From Achromobacter insuavis (lineage in GTDB: Bacteria > Pseudomonadota > Gammaproteobacteria > Burkholderiales > Burkholderiaceae_B): DNA of 64,000 bases. The stretch is taken from assembly GCF_902859645.1 (NCBI RefSeq), contig NZ_CADIJR010000003.1, positions 1-64,000 on the forward strand, written 5' to 3'. Below the pieces are notes generated by a model. That model worked only from the letters and a program-made list of their open reading frames with translations, was not told the DNA's origin and searched no databases. The position numbers were made by a program, and so were the translations under genes. Below, piece by piece: positions 40,339 to 49,090 of the stretch. Position 1 is the first letter of the stretch. Every line of letters begins with the position of its first letter.

Positions 40339-40475
40339 GGCAGGTGCCTGGCGCGGCGGCTCCGCCCCGCGCCGGCATCGGCCAACTGCCCTGGTATCCG
40401 GTCCGCCGGCTACCAGGGCGGGTCTCCAGGACCCACCTGTAGTTTCCCCCAAGGTTTCCTAAGGAAAGTCCATCC

Positions 40476-41492
40476 ATGAGCGCGGTAATGGATAATAGTG
40501 TGCCGCTCCCGCCCAGCGTGGCGGATTCCGTGACTACCGGCACGCCTTCGCCTATGAAGCAAAATAAAAACGCGCTGATGGATGCGCTGTTCAAGAACCT
40601 GACCCGCCTGTTCGCCTTCCTGGTGTTCATTCTGCTGGCGGCGATCCTGGTATCCCTGATCTACGGCAGCCGCGAATCGCTGGCCAAGTACGGCCTGTCG
40701 TTCCTGTGGTTGAACGACTGGGATCCGGTCAAACAGAATTACGGCGCGGTGGTGCCCATCATCGGCACGCTGCTGACCTCGGCCATCGCCCTGATCATCG
40801 CGGTGCCGGTGTCGTTCGGCATCGCCATCTTCCTGACCGAACTGTCGCCGACCTGGCTGCGCCGCCCGCTGGGCACCGCGGTCGAGATGCTGGCGGCGAT
40901 TCCGTCGATCATCTACGGCATGTGGGGCCTGTTCGTCTTCGTGCCGGTGTTCCAGCAGTACGTGCAGCCGTTCCTGATCGCCACGCTGGGCAGCGTGCCC
41001 ATCATTGGCGGCATGTTCGCCGGGCCGCCGTTCGGCATCGGTATCTTCACCGCCGGCCTGATCCTGTCGATCATGATCATCCCGTTCATCGCCGCGGTGA
41101 TGCGCGACGTGTTCGAACTGGTGCCGGCGATGCTGAAGGAATCGGCCTACGGCCTGGGCAGCACGACCTGGGAAGTGATGTGGCGCGTGGTGCTGCCCTT
41201 CACCAAGTCGGGCGTCATCGGCGGCATCATGCTGGGCCTGGGACGCGCGCTGGGCGAGACCATGGCGGTGACCTTCGTGATCGGCAACGCCTTCAAGTGG
41301 TCCGGTTCGCTGTTCTCGCCGGGCAACTCGATCGCCTCGGCGCTGGCCAACGAATTCAACGAAGCGGGTGGCATCCAGAAGTCGGCGCTGCTGGAACTGG
41401 GCCTGATCCTGTTCCTGATCACCACGATCGTGCTGGCCCTGGCGAAGATGCTGCTGGTCCGCCTGTCGGCCGGTGAAGGCAAGAAATCCTGA
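40476..41492 (+). CDS. pstC: Phosphate ABC transporter permease PstC
   Basis: A 338-residue inner-membrane permease with an N-terminal cytoplasmic stretch of about 45 residues and about six spans. The conserved PstC elements [37 protein letters not shown] and the EAA loop [15 protein letters not shown] are present; [16 protein letters not shown] is the family hallmark. Followed by pstA after 23 bases. Confidence 0.96.
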   Translation: MSAVMDNSVPLPPSVADSVTTGTPSPMKQNKNALMDALFKNLTRLFAFLVFILLAAILVSLIYGSRESLAKYGLSFLWLNDWDPVKQNYGAVVPIIGTLLTSAIALIIAVPVSFGIAIFLTELSPTWLRRPLGTAVEMLAAIPSIIYGMWGLFVFVPVFQQYVQPFLIATLGSVPIIGGMFAGPPFGIGIFTAGLILSIMIIPFIAAVMRDVFELVPAMLKESAYGLGSTTWEVMWRVVLPFTKSGVIGGIMLGLGRALGETMAVTFVIGNAFKWSGSLFSPGNSIASALANEFNEAGGIQKSALLELGLILFLITTIVLALAKMLLVRLSAGEGKKS

Positions 41493-41515
41493 TCCCGCCG
41501 CACAAGGAAAAGATC

Positions 41516-42370
41516 ATGGCTGTATCCGTACTCAATATGCAGAACGGCGTGTATCGCCGGCGCCGGGTGGTCAACCGCATCATGCTGACCATCTCGCTGG
41601 CCACGCTGGTGTTCGGGCTGTTCTGGCTGTTCTGGATCATCCAGACCCTGCTGTTCAAGGGCGCGCCGGCGCTGTCGTACACGCTCTTCACCGAAATCAC
41701 GCCGCCGCCGGGGCAGTCCGGCGGCCTGGTCAACGCCATTTTCGGCAGCGTGATGATGGCGGGCGTGGGCACGCTGATCGGCACGCCGGTCGGCATCCTG
41801 GCTGGCACCTACCTGGCCGAATACGGCCAGCGTGGCTGGCTGGCGCCGGCCACGCGCTTCCTGAACGACGTGCTGCTGTCGGCGCCGTCCATCATCATCG
41901 GTCTGTTCATCTACGCCGTGTACGTGGCGCAGGTCGGGCACTACTCGGGCTGGGCCGGCGCCATCGCGCTGTCGATCCTGGTGATCCCGGTGGTGGTGCG
42001 CACCACCGACAACATGCTGCTGCTGGTGCCCAACAGCCTGCGCGAAGCCGCGGCCGCGCTGGGCTGCCCCAAGTGGCGCATGATCACCCTGGTGTGCTAT
42101 CGCGCCGCCAAGACCGGCATCATCACCGGCGTGCTGCTGGCCATCGCCCGCATCTCGGGCGAAACCGCGCCGCTGCTGTTCACGGCGTTGTCGAACCAGT
42201 TCATGTCGACCAACATGAACGGCCCGATGGCCAACCTGCCGGTCGTGATCTACCAATACGCCGCCAGCCCCTTCAAGGACTGGAACGACCTGGCGTGGGC
42301 CGGCGCCACCCTGATTACGCTGCTGGTGCTGGGCATCAACATCATTGCCCGCAACATGTTCCGCAAGTAA
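41516..42370 (+). CDS. pstA: Phosphate ABC transporter permease PstA
   Basis: A 284-residue partner permease with about six spans. Hallmarks: [46 protein letters not shown], the EAA loop [13 protein letters not shown] and [14 protein letters not shown]. The pstB gene begins 47 bases downstream. Confidence 0.96.
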   Translation: MAVSVLNMQNGVYRRRRVVNRIMLTISLATLVFGLFWLFWIIQTLLFKGAPALSYTLFTEITPPPGQSGGLVNAIFGSVMMAGVGTLIGTPVGILAGTYLAEYGQRGWLAPATRFLNDVLLSAPSIIIGLFIYAVYVAQVGHYSGWAGAIALSILVIPVVVRTTDNMLLLVPNSLREAAAALGCPKWRMITLVCYRAAKTGIITGVLLAIARISGETAPLLFTALSNQFMSTNMNGPMANLPVVIYQYAASPFKDWNDLAWAGATLITLLVLGINIIARNMFRK

Positions 42371-42417
42371 AGATCGCTTTGCCGGCGCGCCCGCCGCGCC
42401 GGACCTAGGGAAACCAA

Positions 42418-43194
42418 ATGGAAAACACCGCTACCGCCGTCAAGAACAAGATCGAGGTCAAGAACCTGAACTTCTACTACGGCAAGTTCCATGCGATCCG
42501 CAATGTGAACATGTCGATCCAGGAGAAGAAGGTCACCGCCTTCATCGGCCCGTCGGGCTGCGGCAAGTCGACGCTGCTGCGCACCTTCAACCGCATGTTC
42601 GAGCTGTACCCGGGCCAGCGCGCCGAGGGCGAAATCATCCTGGACGGCGAAAACCTGCTGACGGCCAAGACCGATATCTCGCTGATCCGCGCCAAGGTCG
42701 GCATGGTCTTCCAGAAGCCCACGCCGTTCCCCATGAGCATCTACGACAACATCGCCTTCGGCGTGCGTCTGTTCGAGCGCCTGTCCAAGGGCGAGATGGA
42801 CGAGCGCGTGGAATGGGCGCTGAGCAAGGCCGCGCTGTGGAATGAAGTGAAGGACAAGCTGCACCAGAGCGGCAACAGCCTGTCGGGCGGCCAGCAACAG
42901 CGTCTGTGCATCGCGCGCGGCGTGGCCATCAAGCCGGAAGTGCTGCTGCTGGACGAGCCGTGTTCGGCGCTGGATCCGATCTCGACCGCCAAGATCGAGG
43001 AACTGATCGCCGAATTGAAGAACGATTACACCGTCGTCATCGTGACCCACAACATGCAGCAGGCCGCCCGTTGCTCGGACTTCACGGCCTACATGTACCT
43101 GGGCGAGCTGATGGAATTCGGCCAGACCGACCAGATCTTCGTGAAGCCGTCGCGTAAGGAAACCGAAGACTACATCACCGGCCGTTTCGGCTGA
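42418..43194 (+). CDS. pstB: Phosphate ABC transporter ATP-binding protein PstB
   Basis: A 258-residue ATPase with Walker [10 protein letters not shown] (44-52), signature LSGGQQQRL, Walker [15 protein letters not shown] and switch His in [14 protein letters not shown], the last being specific for PstB. It is the final gene: phoU, which often closes this operon and silences PhoR, is not here, and a terminator follows at 43265. Confidence 0.97.
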   Translation: MENTATAVKNKIEVKNLNFYYGKFHAIRNVNMSIQEKKVTAFIGPSGCGKSTLLRTFNRMFELYPGQRAEGEIILDGENLLTAKTDISLIRAKVGMVFQKPTPFPMSIYDNIAFGVRLFERLSKGEMDERVEWALSKAALWNEVKDKLHQSGNSLSGGQQQRLCIARGVAIKPEVLLLDEPCSALDPISTAKIEELIAELKNDYTVVIVTHNMQQAARCSDFTAYMYLGELMEFGQTDQIFVKPSRKETEDYITGRFG

Positions 43195-43264
43195 TCGTCC
43201 GCCGCAGCGCAAGCCTGGCGGGCAACCGGCAGGCGGCGCGGTCCGGCATGGATCCCATGCGAAA

Positions 43265-43298
43265 CAACGGCGCACCTTTTGGTGCGCCGTTGTCGTTT
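43265..43298. terminator. Terminator between pstB and the MFS gene
   Basis: A perfect 12-bp stem (CAACGGCGCACC / GGTGCGCCGTTG) has a TTTT loop. TCGTTT follows on the plus strand and TTTC on the minus strand, so it can serve both convergent transcripts. Confidence 0.8.
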
Positions 43299-43348
43299 CC
43301 GTCAGTCCGATTCCGTGGCGAGCGTCGCGGCGCCGGACAATCGGCGTG

Positions 43349-44704
43349 TCAGGACTGTTGTTGCTCCACGGGCCGCGTGCCGGCCGTCGGTCGCGCCGGC
43401 GCGCCGCCCGCGTAGCGGCTCGGGATCAGGATCACGAACACCGCCGCCAGCACCGCCGCGCACGAGAAGGCGATGAAGTTCCAGGCCAGCGGCAATTTCA
43501 ATCCCGCCAGATAGCCGCCGACGATGGGGCCGCTCATGGCGCCGATGCGGGCGAACGACAGCGCCCAGCCGGTGGCCGCGCCGCGCGCGTGCGCCGGGTA
43601 GTAGCCGGCCAGGTAGCCGGTCAGGATCAGCGACGACGAAATGCTGCCGATGCCGGCCAGCGCCACCCACAGGTAATTGACCGCCAGCGGATTGTTGTAG
43701 GTCAGGCAGTAGATGCCGATCGCGCCCACCAGGTAGAACAGCGCCACGATCTTGCGCGGCTCGCTCTTGTCGGCGAACTGGCCCAGCACCAGGCCGCCGA
43801 TGGCCGACGCCAGGCTGAAGACCAGCAGGAACGAGATGCTAGAGCCCAGGTCGTAGCCGTTCTTGCGCATGATCTGCGGCAGCCAGGTGTTCAGGCCATA
43901 CACCAGCATCATCCCCAGGAACAGCGCGCCCCAGAAGCACAGCGTGGCCCGCAGGTGGCGCGGCGCGAACACCGCGGCCATCACATCGCGCCAGGTGGTC
44001 TTTTCACCCGTCACTTCGCGCGGACGGAACGGTTCCAGCGAGGCGATGCCCAGGCGCTGCGCCACGGCGCGGGCGCCGGCCTCGTCGCCCTTGGCCAGCA
44101 GGTATTCCAGCGATTCGGGCAGCAGGCGCGCCAGCACCGGCACCAGCAGCAGCGGCGCCGCCCCCACCAGGATCACCGCGCGCCAGCCCCAGTGCTGCAG
44201 CACGGCCATGGCCACCGCGGCGGAGCACAGGATGCCGAGCGAATAGCCGGAATACATCACGCCGTAGTTGAAGCCCCGTTTGGCGGGCGGGGAATACTCG
44301 ATCGTCAGCGCCGCCGCCACCGGGATCACGCCGCCCAGCCCCAGGCCGCCGATGAAGCGGAAGGTGGCGAACCACGTCGGCGTCGGCGCCCAGGCCGCGC
44401 CGATCATGGTCAGCGAGAACAGCGTCACGCAGGCCAGCAGCATGCGCCGGCGGCCCAGCAGGTCGGACAGCGTGCCGACGGCGAACGAGCCGACGAACAT
44501 GCCCGCCAGTGCGTAGCTGCCGAGCATGCCGAGTTCGATCGGCGTCAGGTTCCAGCTCTTGTCGTCGGCCAGGGCGGGCAGCACCGCGCCCATGACGCCG
44601 ACGTCGTAGCCCTCGAACAGGATCGCCAGCCAGCAGACGAACAATACGGTGTAGGTGGTCCGCGTGGGCGTGGCCCAGGCGGATGGAGAGGAGGCGTTGG
44701 CCAT
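43349..44704 (-). CDS. MFS transporter, aromatic acid:H+ symporter type
   Basis: A 451-residue 12-span transporter. The first span contains LAILFEGYDVGVMGAVLP, the acidic motif of the aromatic acid:H+ symporter family (PcaK/BenK/MhpT). The loop 2-3 motif GTLSDLLGRRRML and the loop 8-9 equivalent GQFADKSEPRKI are present. A benzoate-type aromatic acid is the expected substrate but none is shown. Monocistronic; the AT-rich bases 44705-44765 hold its promoter. Confidence 0.88.
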   Translation of the reverse strand: MANASSPSAWATPTRTTYTVLFVCWLAILFEGYDVGVMGAVLPALADDKSWNLTPIELGMLGSYALAGMFVGSFAVGTLSDLLGRRRMLLACVTLFSLTMIGAAWAPTPTWFATFRFIGGLGLGGVIPVAAALTIEYSPPAKRGFNYGVMYSGYSLGILCSAAVAMAVLQHWGWRAVILVGAAPLLLVPVLARLLPESLEYLLAKGDEAGARAVAQRLGIASLEPFRPREVTGEKTTWRDVMAAVFAPRHLRATLCFWGALFLGMMLVYGLNTWLPQIMRKNGYDLGSSISFLLVFSLASAIGGLVLGQFADKSEPRKIVALFYLVGAIGIYCLTYNNPLAVNYLWVALAGIGSISSSLILTGYLAGYYPAHARGAATGWALSFARIGAMSGPIVGGYLAGLKLPLAWNFIAFSCAAVLAAVFVILIPSRYAGGAPARPTAGTRPVEQQQS

Positions 44705-44860
44705 GTGGTTCCCGATGAATGTCGTTATTAGGTATGTCGAATTAATTTATGCTTCAACTATATAGGTGTCAATCAGGGGATCGCCGGGCTGCGCGTTGCG
44801 CGGGCGTGGCCTGCCGGGATTTGCCGGGGGCGCGCCGGTATCTGGTATAGTTGCGACCCT

Positions 44861-44937
44861 CGGGGCGTAGCGCAGCCTGGTAGCGCATCTGCTTTGGGAG
44901 CAGAGGGTCGCGAGTTCGAATCCCGCCGCCCCGACCA
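44861..44937 (+). tRNA. tRNA-Pro (anticodon TGG)
   Basis: A 77-base tRNA gene. Acceptor arms CGGGGCG (44861-44867) and CGCCCCG (44927-44933) pair fully, the discriminator is A and CCA is encoded (44935-44937). The anticodon arm is CTGCT-TTGGGAG-CAG giving anticodon TGG, and the T loop is GTTCGAATC. A -10 like TATAGT at 44846-44851 lies just upstream. It borders the gene-poor stretch to the right and is therefore a plausible integration target. Confidence 0.97.
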
Positions 44938-44945
44938 ATAAAATC

Positions 44946-44986
44946 AAAGGGTTAGCTCAATGTCGGTGAGCTAACCCTTTTTCTTT
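44946..44986 (+). terminator. Intrinsic terminator after tRNA-Pro
   Basis: A perfect 14-bp stem (AAAGGGTTAGCTCA / TGAGCTAACCCTTT, 7-base loop) runs into TTTTTCTTT. It begins nine bases after the tRNA end. Confidence 0.93.
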
Positions 44987-44992
44987 GCTGGG

Positions 44993-45016
44993 CATATGGG
45001 ACAACATATGGGACAA
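44993..45016. repeat. Tandem 12-bp repeat next to tRNA-Pro
   Basis: CATATGGGACAA occurs twice in direct succession (44993-45004, 45005-45016), seven bases after the tRNA terminator. Short direct repeats of this TGGGACA type near tRNA ends are often integrase arm-binding sites of islands. Confidence 0.6.
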
Positions 45017-45538
45017 CGAACTTGCAGTTGGCGGTGAGCAAGTTCACGCGGCATCAAGGCAAGGATGTGCATTCGGTGGCAATAGCGCATTTCGGCACTT
45101 GCCGGGTCTCTGCTTGATTGTGGGGGGCGGGCAGCTCGCTGCACTTTGGGCTCATCAGGCCAATTGGGTGGGCTCTGGGGACTGTTGCGCTTGGTGCAGG
45201 CCAAACCCCTTCATCTGAGGCTGTGTGTGCTGGGGCAGCAAAGCGAGAGTTCCGAGCCCTGGTCGCAGAGCATCGGCGGCATCACGCGACAGTTGAATCG
45301 TTACGACCCTTCGGCCCTTCCATCCTCGCGGCGTTATTCGTTAGCGGAGCAAATGCCGAGCTGTGCTGTGGACCGGTCTTCCGCGGTTGCACTTTTAAAG
45401 CGTCGCGGCCTGTACTCTGCATGTGCTGTGTGCATTGCACTGAGACCATACTGCACACCTCAGTGTCAAATGCGCTCTGAGTTGCGCTGAGGGAAATCAA
45501 AGTCGACGGTCTATCCGACCCGAACTGCGGAGACTTGG

Positions 45539-45602
45539 CCTAGTACGGGAATGAGGGGATAGGGCATCCTTTAACCTAGTACTGATACGAGGGGTGTCCT
45601 TT
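45539..45602. repeat. Imperfect direct repeat
   Basis: CCTAGTAC at 45539-45546 and 45575-45582 is followed in each case by a GAGGGG block and then TCCTTT, giving two imperfect copies about 36 bases apart. Confidence 0.45.
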
Positions 45603-46715
45603 CGACAATGGAAGTAGGAGTTGCCAGCGCAATGTCTGAATGGCTGCGACAGGGACACGGAGTCTTTCAGGCGGCTAACAGATTATTTCGCTGAGTCGAC
45701 CCCGGGCTGGTCGCGATCCCGCGTATGAGGCGCTGAAACTTGTCCGCAGGTCCGTAGATTTCACCCCGCCGCAACCGTCCGCACTTGTGAATCGTGGGGG
45801 GAGGGGCGGCCTTGGTGGATCATGCTGCACCGAAGGAGCGTGGGGCGCGATTAATGCTCAGAAACACGGAACGTGGGTCGCAGCAAAAAGGTCGGCAATG
45901 GCTGGACCAAGCGCGGTTCATGTCGCGGAGAAGTTAGTGGCTTGAATTGCCGACAGGGTATTTGAGTATCTCGGCCTGGCAAACAGTTCCCAGTCAAAAA
46001 AGTCCGGCTCGTGGCGTTGCAAAAATAACTCCCACCTTGAGACGCCGGCGCCGGACAGTTGCCACCCTAGTCACGCACGTCTGGAACATCATCGACCGTT
46101 GATCGTTCCAGCTTCACTGACGGTGGGCGAGGGGCGGGGCGGCTGTCCGGTTGTGGACCATCGAACAGATCCGGAGTGCTTGGCTGGCGTAGAGATCAAG
46201 TGTTGACGCCATCAGTCAAAGCCCTTTTCAAACACCCTATCAAAATCCCCTATCAAATATTCCGAATGTGCGGGGAAGCTTGGCGCCCCGGTGGGCGTCG
46301 ATTCTTGCCATGGACAAAAGGGAAGGCTGGCTCGGCGGTCTCACGTTCTAGCGAGCGAAGTCGTTGGATTGTGCAATACAGGACTCTGGCCACACCCTCC
46401 GACTTGCCCACTTTCTTTTGCACGGCGCCAACCGTCTTCTAGACCCTGCAAGGCAAAAACTCGGAGATTCGACTCGCGTTTCAGAAACAGAGCGCGAGAT
46501 CGCGCAGAACGCGCTCTGGGCTGCAATGACTCTAAAGTGGCTGCTACCCCGTAACCCTAGGTGTTTCGACCGCTCATGCGGGCTGTGGACGCGTCTAAGG
46601 ACCATCACTGCATCTACGAGGGCGTCCCATCTGGAATTGATCCGGCCTGTTGTGGCTTATCAGGTCAGACAGCGGCGCGGACGCTGTTGACACTGGCGTA
46701 GCCAGTAAAAGATTT

Positions 46716-46741
46716 GGGATTGGGAATGGGATTGGGATTGG
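46716..46741 (+). repeat. G-quadruplex motif with hexamer repeats
   Basis: Four GGG runs (46716, 46722, 46728, 46734) are separated by exactly three bases (ATT, AAT, ATT), followed by a GG at 46740. The unit GGGATT recalls telomere-like repeats and fits a compact parallel quadruplex on the plus strand. Confidence 0.7.
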
Positions 46742-47140
46742 TAGCTTTGCATCCGGTTTGCACTGGGTTCGAAAGTAAAACCTGGCCATAACCTGCTGGG
46801 TTTCCGCTACAGGCCGCCAGGTTCCCTCGCTCCGTGGGTATTTCTCCTATGAGGATGGCCATGGATCCTGTGTCAGCGGCGCTCATGGACCCCAAGATCT
46901 GAGCAACTGTGCTGGGGCACAGCGCGCTCCTTTACGCCGTGTTTCAGAACCAAATTGGTCGAGTGCCGCTCTAGGTTTTGATGTGGGAACCGGCGGTTAA
47001 CCAAGTAGGAACCCAGCAGGATCCCAGCGGGTTTCCTGTTACGAACGATGTTGCGTTGCGCTGCGGATTCTCAGTTCATATCCGGCGGTGATTGCTATCA
47101 TCAGGCGTACCGACAGAGCTGTGTTTGTGGAGAAAAGCGT

Positions 47141-47260
47141 ATGGACCTGGGTACTACAGTGATGCTCGGAGTACTTGTAGCTGTTATCGCATTCGGCCTT
47201 TGGGTCGCGAATAACATCGCTCGTTCCGAAGGACGCAACAAAGAAGACCATCAGACCTGA
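47141..47260 (+). CDS. Possible 39-residue single-span membrane peptide
   Basis: ATG 47141 opens a 39-codon frame: a short polar start (MDLGTT), a membrane span (VMLGVLVAVIAFGLWVA) and a hydrophilic charged tail (RSEGRNKEDHQT). GGAGA lies about 8 bases before the start. The clean span, positive-inside tail and ribosome-binding site favour a real small gene, but no family is recognised and it lies in degraded DNA. It precedes the helicase remnant by 96 bases. Confidence 0.45.
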   Translation: MDLGTTVMLGVLVAVIAFGLWVANNIARSEGRNKEDHQT

Positions 47261-47356
47261 AGCGGCAATAATTCGGAGTAGGTCTCAAAAATTAGGCTGG
47301 CTTGTTATGTTCTTTGAAGTAACAATTGGTCATCCAGTTCATTCCGGGAGGGGGAC

Positions 47357-48502
47357 GTGGCCGATTTCTTCATTGAACATAGCCACATGCTGGCTTTGAA
47401 ACCCATTAGCAGTCCGAACTCGGGTTTTAGGCCAGGCCAGTTGGGCGCTCTTCATTCTGTGGCGGCCCACTTTTCGGTCTACGACGAGCCGGCCATAGTG
47501 TCTTTGCCGACTGGATATGGGAAGACTGCCGTGATCATGGCGCTTCCTTTTTTGTTGTGCTCAAACCGTGTGCTGGTGGTGGAACCCACGGATGTGCTGA
47601 GACGACAGACCTCGGCCCACTTCGGTGAACTGTCGACGCTACGCAAGCTCAAGGTCTTACCGGCGGAGGCAGGAAATCCTCATGTACATCCACAGAAGGG
47701 CAGGCCATTGAGCGCCGATGAATGGCTTGCCTTTAAAACTTTCGATGTGGTCGTGTCCACGCCAGCGAGCACCTCGCCGGTCCTGGAGCCCGTAAGTCCC
47801 GCAGATCTATTCGATTTGATTATCTTTGACGAGGCGCACCATGCTCCAGCAGACACTTTCGGCTTTATGGTCGGCAGGACTTTTCACGGGGGCGCTCGCA
47901 TGAGATATAGGGGCGCGACGAGGTTAGCGCGCAGTAGAGGGGAGGAGCAATCTCGGCTTTGGCAGGGACTACCTTATCTCTTGCCAGGCGGAATTCACCA
48001 GCCCGAACTTTCACCTGATGTCGGTGGCCTCGGCTCCGAGCGAGGTACGGTCGTACCTGGGAAAGTTGCGTACCGTACATTCCTTCATGTAGGTACGGTA
48101 CGGAGGGATCACAGCTTGCGATGGCAACAGTCCGCGTATGTAGGTGATTTTCTGGGAGAATTTCGGAACCTCAGGCGGGTGAGCGCACGTAAAACCGGCC
48201 TCGATCCGCTGTCTGGTGACTTGCGTCATTCCCCGCGTGGCCTATCGCAGGCGTTCTGCCTGTGGAGGATTGATTTTGTGTCTCAACTTCAAACGGGGCC
48301 GCTAGTTGTTCGGCATGGAGCCCTTGCTCGTGGCGACCTGAGCTTGTCCGGCACACTGCGGGCGTGGTCTGGTATCGGCCATGCGGCCACGCCCAATACG
48401 CTGGGCTGCATGGCCTCCGCGGGCTTGGACTGGGTTGGTGACAGGCCGATTTCGACCCATTACGGCCACTCAAGCGCGGCTTGCCAAGATCGGCAGGTTT
48501 GA
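47357..48502 (+). pseudogene. SF2 (DEAD/DEAH) helicase, broken after motif II
   Basis: The GTG start at 47357 has a good GGGAGG ribosome-binding site. The first 170 residues are a normal helicase N-terminus: RPGQLGALHSVAAHF (Q-motif region), LPTGYGKTAVIMALP (motif I), LVVEPTDVLRRQ (motif Ia) and LIIFDEAHHAPAD (motif II). From about base 47875 the sequence no longer resembles a helicase: no motif III (TAT) or motifs IV-VI appear and the remaining 200 codons are unlike any known domain. The C-terminal half was lost by deletion or replacement. Similar helicases occur in defence and restriction loci, but the type cannot be told. Confidence 0.7.
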
Positions 48503-48511
48503 TGGAAAATT
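47880..48511. other. Unrecognised stretch between the helicase break and the Fur box
   Basis: About 630 bases with no recognisable gene on either strand. The plus frame that continues from the helicase is open by chance or by drift. Two inverted repeats built from GTACGGTAC lie at 48043-48102. It is the junction between the degraded region and the iron-uptake locus. Confidence 0.5.
48043..48102. repeat. Cluster of GTACGGTAC-type inverted repeats
   Basis: AGGTACG-GT-CGTACCT (48043-48058) is a 7-bp palindrome with 2-base centre. Eleven bases on, CGTACCGTAC (48069-48078) pairs with GTACGGTACG (48093-48102) across 14 bases. All arms share the core GTACG. Confidence 0.6.
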
Positions 48512-48530
48512 GATAGTAATTCTCATTACT
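48512..48530 (+). promoter_or_regulatory. Fur box upstream of the FecI-type sigma gene
   Basis: GATAGTAATTCTCATTACT matches 13 of 19 positions of the Fur consensus (GATAATGATAATCATTATC) and is a near-perfect palindrome around TAGTAAT-TCTC-ATTACTA. It lies 23 bases before the sigma gene, where bound Fe-Fur would block transcription. Confidence 0.88.
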
Positions 48531-48553
48531 AAATTTTCAATCCGGAGCGCCTG

Positions 48554-49090
48554 GTGTCCACCATTCCTCCCGCTGCCGTATCAGCGATGCATACGCTTTA
48601 CAGCGACAACCATGGGTGGCTGCTGGGGTGGTTGCGCCGTCGTGTGGGCGATCCTTTCGACGCGGCTGATTTAATGCAGGACACCTTCGTCAGGGTGTTG
48701 AAGACGCATACAGGGCGATGCGGCGCGGCCAACGCCGACCCGGCCGCTGAGATTCGGGAACCGCGCGCCTATCTGGCGACCATTGCCAAAAGCCTGATGA
48801 TCGATTTCTTCCGGCGCCAAACGCTGGAGCGGACCTATCTCGAGGTTTTGGCCGCACTCCCACCGCAGGAGGTGCCTTCGCTCGAAACGCAGGCCGTGTT
48901 GCGTAGCGCCTTGATCGAGATTGACGCCATGCTCGACGGACTCGGCTTAAAGGTCAAGCAGGCCTTCTTGATGGCGCAGTGCGAAGACCTTCCCTATGCT
49001 GAGATTGCCCGCCGTCTGGGGATATCGCGTCGCAGCGTGGACAATTATCTGGCGCGCGCCATGGCGCATTGCTGCCTGCTCTTGCCGTGA
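48554..49090 (+). CDS. FecI-type ECF RNA polymerase sigma factor
   Basis: A 178-residue ECF sigma factor of the iron-starvation group. Region 2 includes the LRRRVGDPFDAADLMQDTFVRV segment with the DLMQDTF motif and REPRAYLATIAKSLMIDFFRR; region 4 has LPYAEIARRLGISRRSVDNY as its helix-turn-helix. GTG start at 48554. A Fur box sits directly upstream and an anti-sigma regulator gene overlaps its end by four bases (GTGA), so iron lack makes the sigma, and the siderophore receptor then activates it. Confidence 0.93.
   Translation: MSTIPPAAVSAMHTLYSDNHGWLLGWLRRRVGDPFDAADLMQDTFVRVLKTHTGRCGAANADPAAEIREPRAYLATIAKSLMIDFFRRQTLERTYLEVLAALPPQEVPSLETQAVLRSALIEIDAMLDGLGLKVKQAFLMAQCEDLPYAEIARRLGISRRSVDNYLARAMAHCCLLLP

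Larger units (their letters stand above)
44987..47140. other. Gene-poor, lower-GC stretch behind tRNA-Pro
   Basis: About 2.15 kb without a convincing gene. Open frames of 60-120 codons exist on both strands but none has a ribosome-binding site, family motif or the codon bias of the neighbours. The base composition looks clearly lower in GC than the flanking core genes. It contains a tandem 12-bp repeat at its left end, a direct repeat near 45540-45580 and a G-quadruplex motif at 46716. No integrase, transposase or second tRNA 3' end is seen. Best read as decayed island DNA. Confidence 0.6.

Noticed and set aside
44747-44947. Minus-strand frame of 66 codons across the tRNA gene
   Set aside because: It is the antisense of tRNA-Pro ([24 protein letters not shown]-like translation), a known source of false proteins.
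46176-46690. Open frames of 87-108 codons in the island remnant
   Set aside because: No ribosome-binding sites, no recognisable domains, and overlapping frames on both strands are equally open.
45000-48500. Transposase, integrase, CRISPR array or prophage genes
   Set aside because: Searched by eye in all frames for DDE, tyrosine-recombinase and repeat-spacer patterns; none was found.
47876-48502. Extension of the helicase as a genuine new C-terminal domain
   Set aside because: The tail lacks helicase motifs III-VI and shows no regular domain character, so it is treated as non-homologous sequence after a break.
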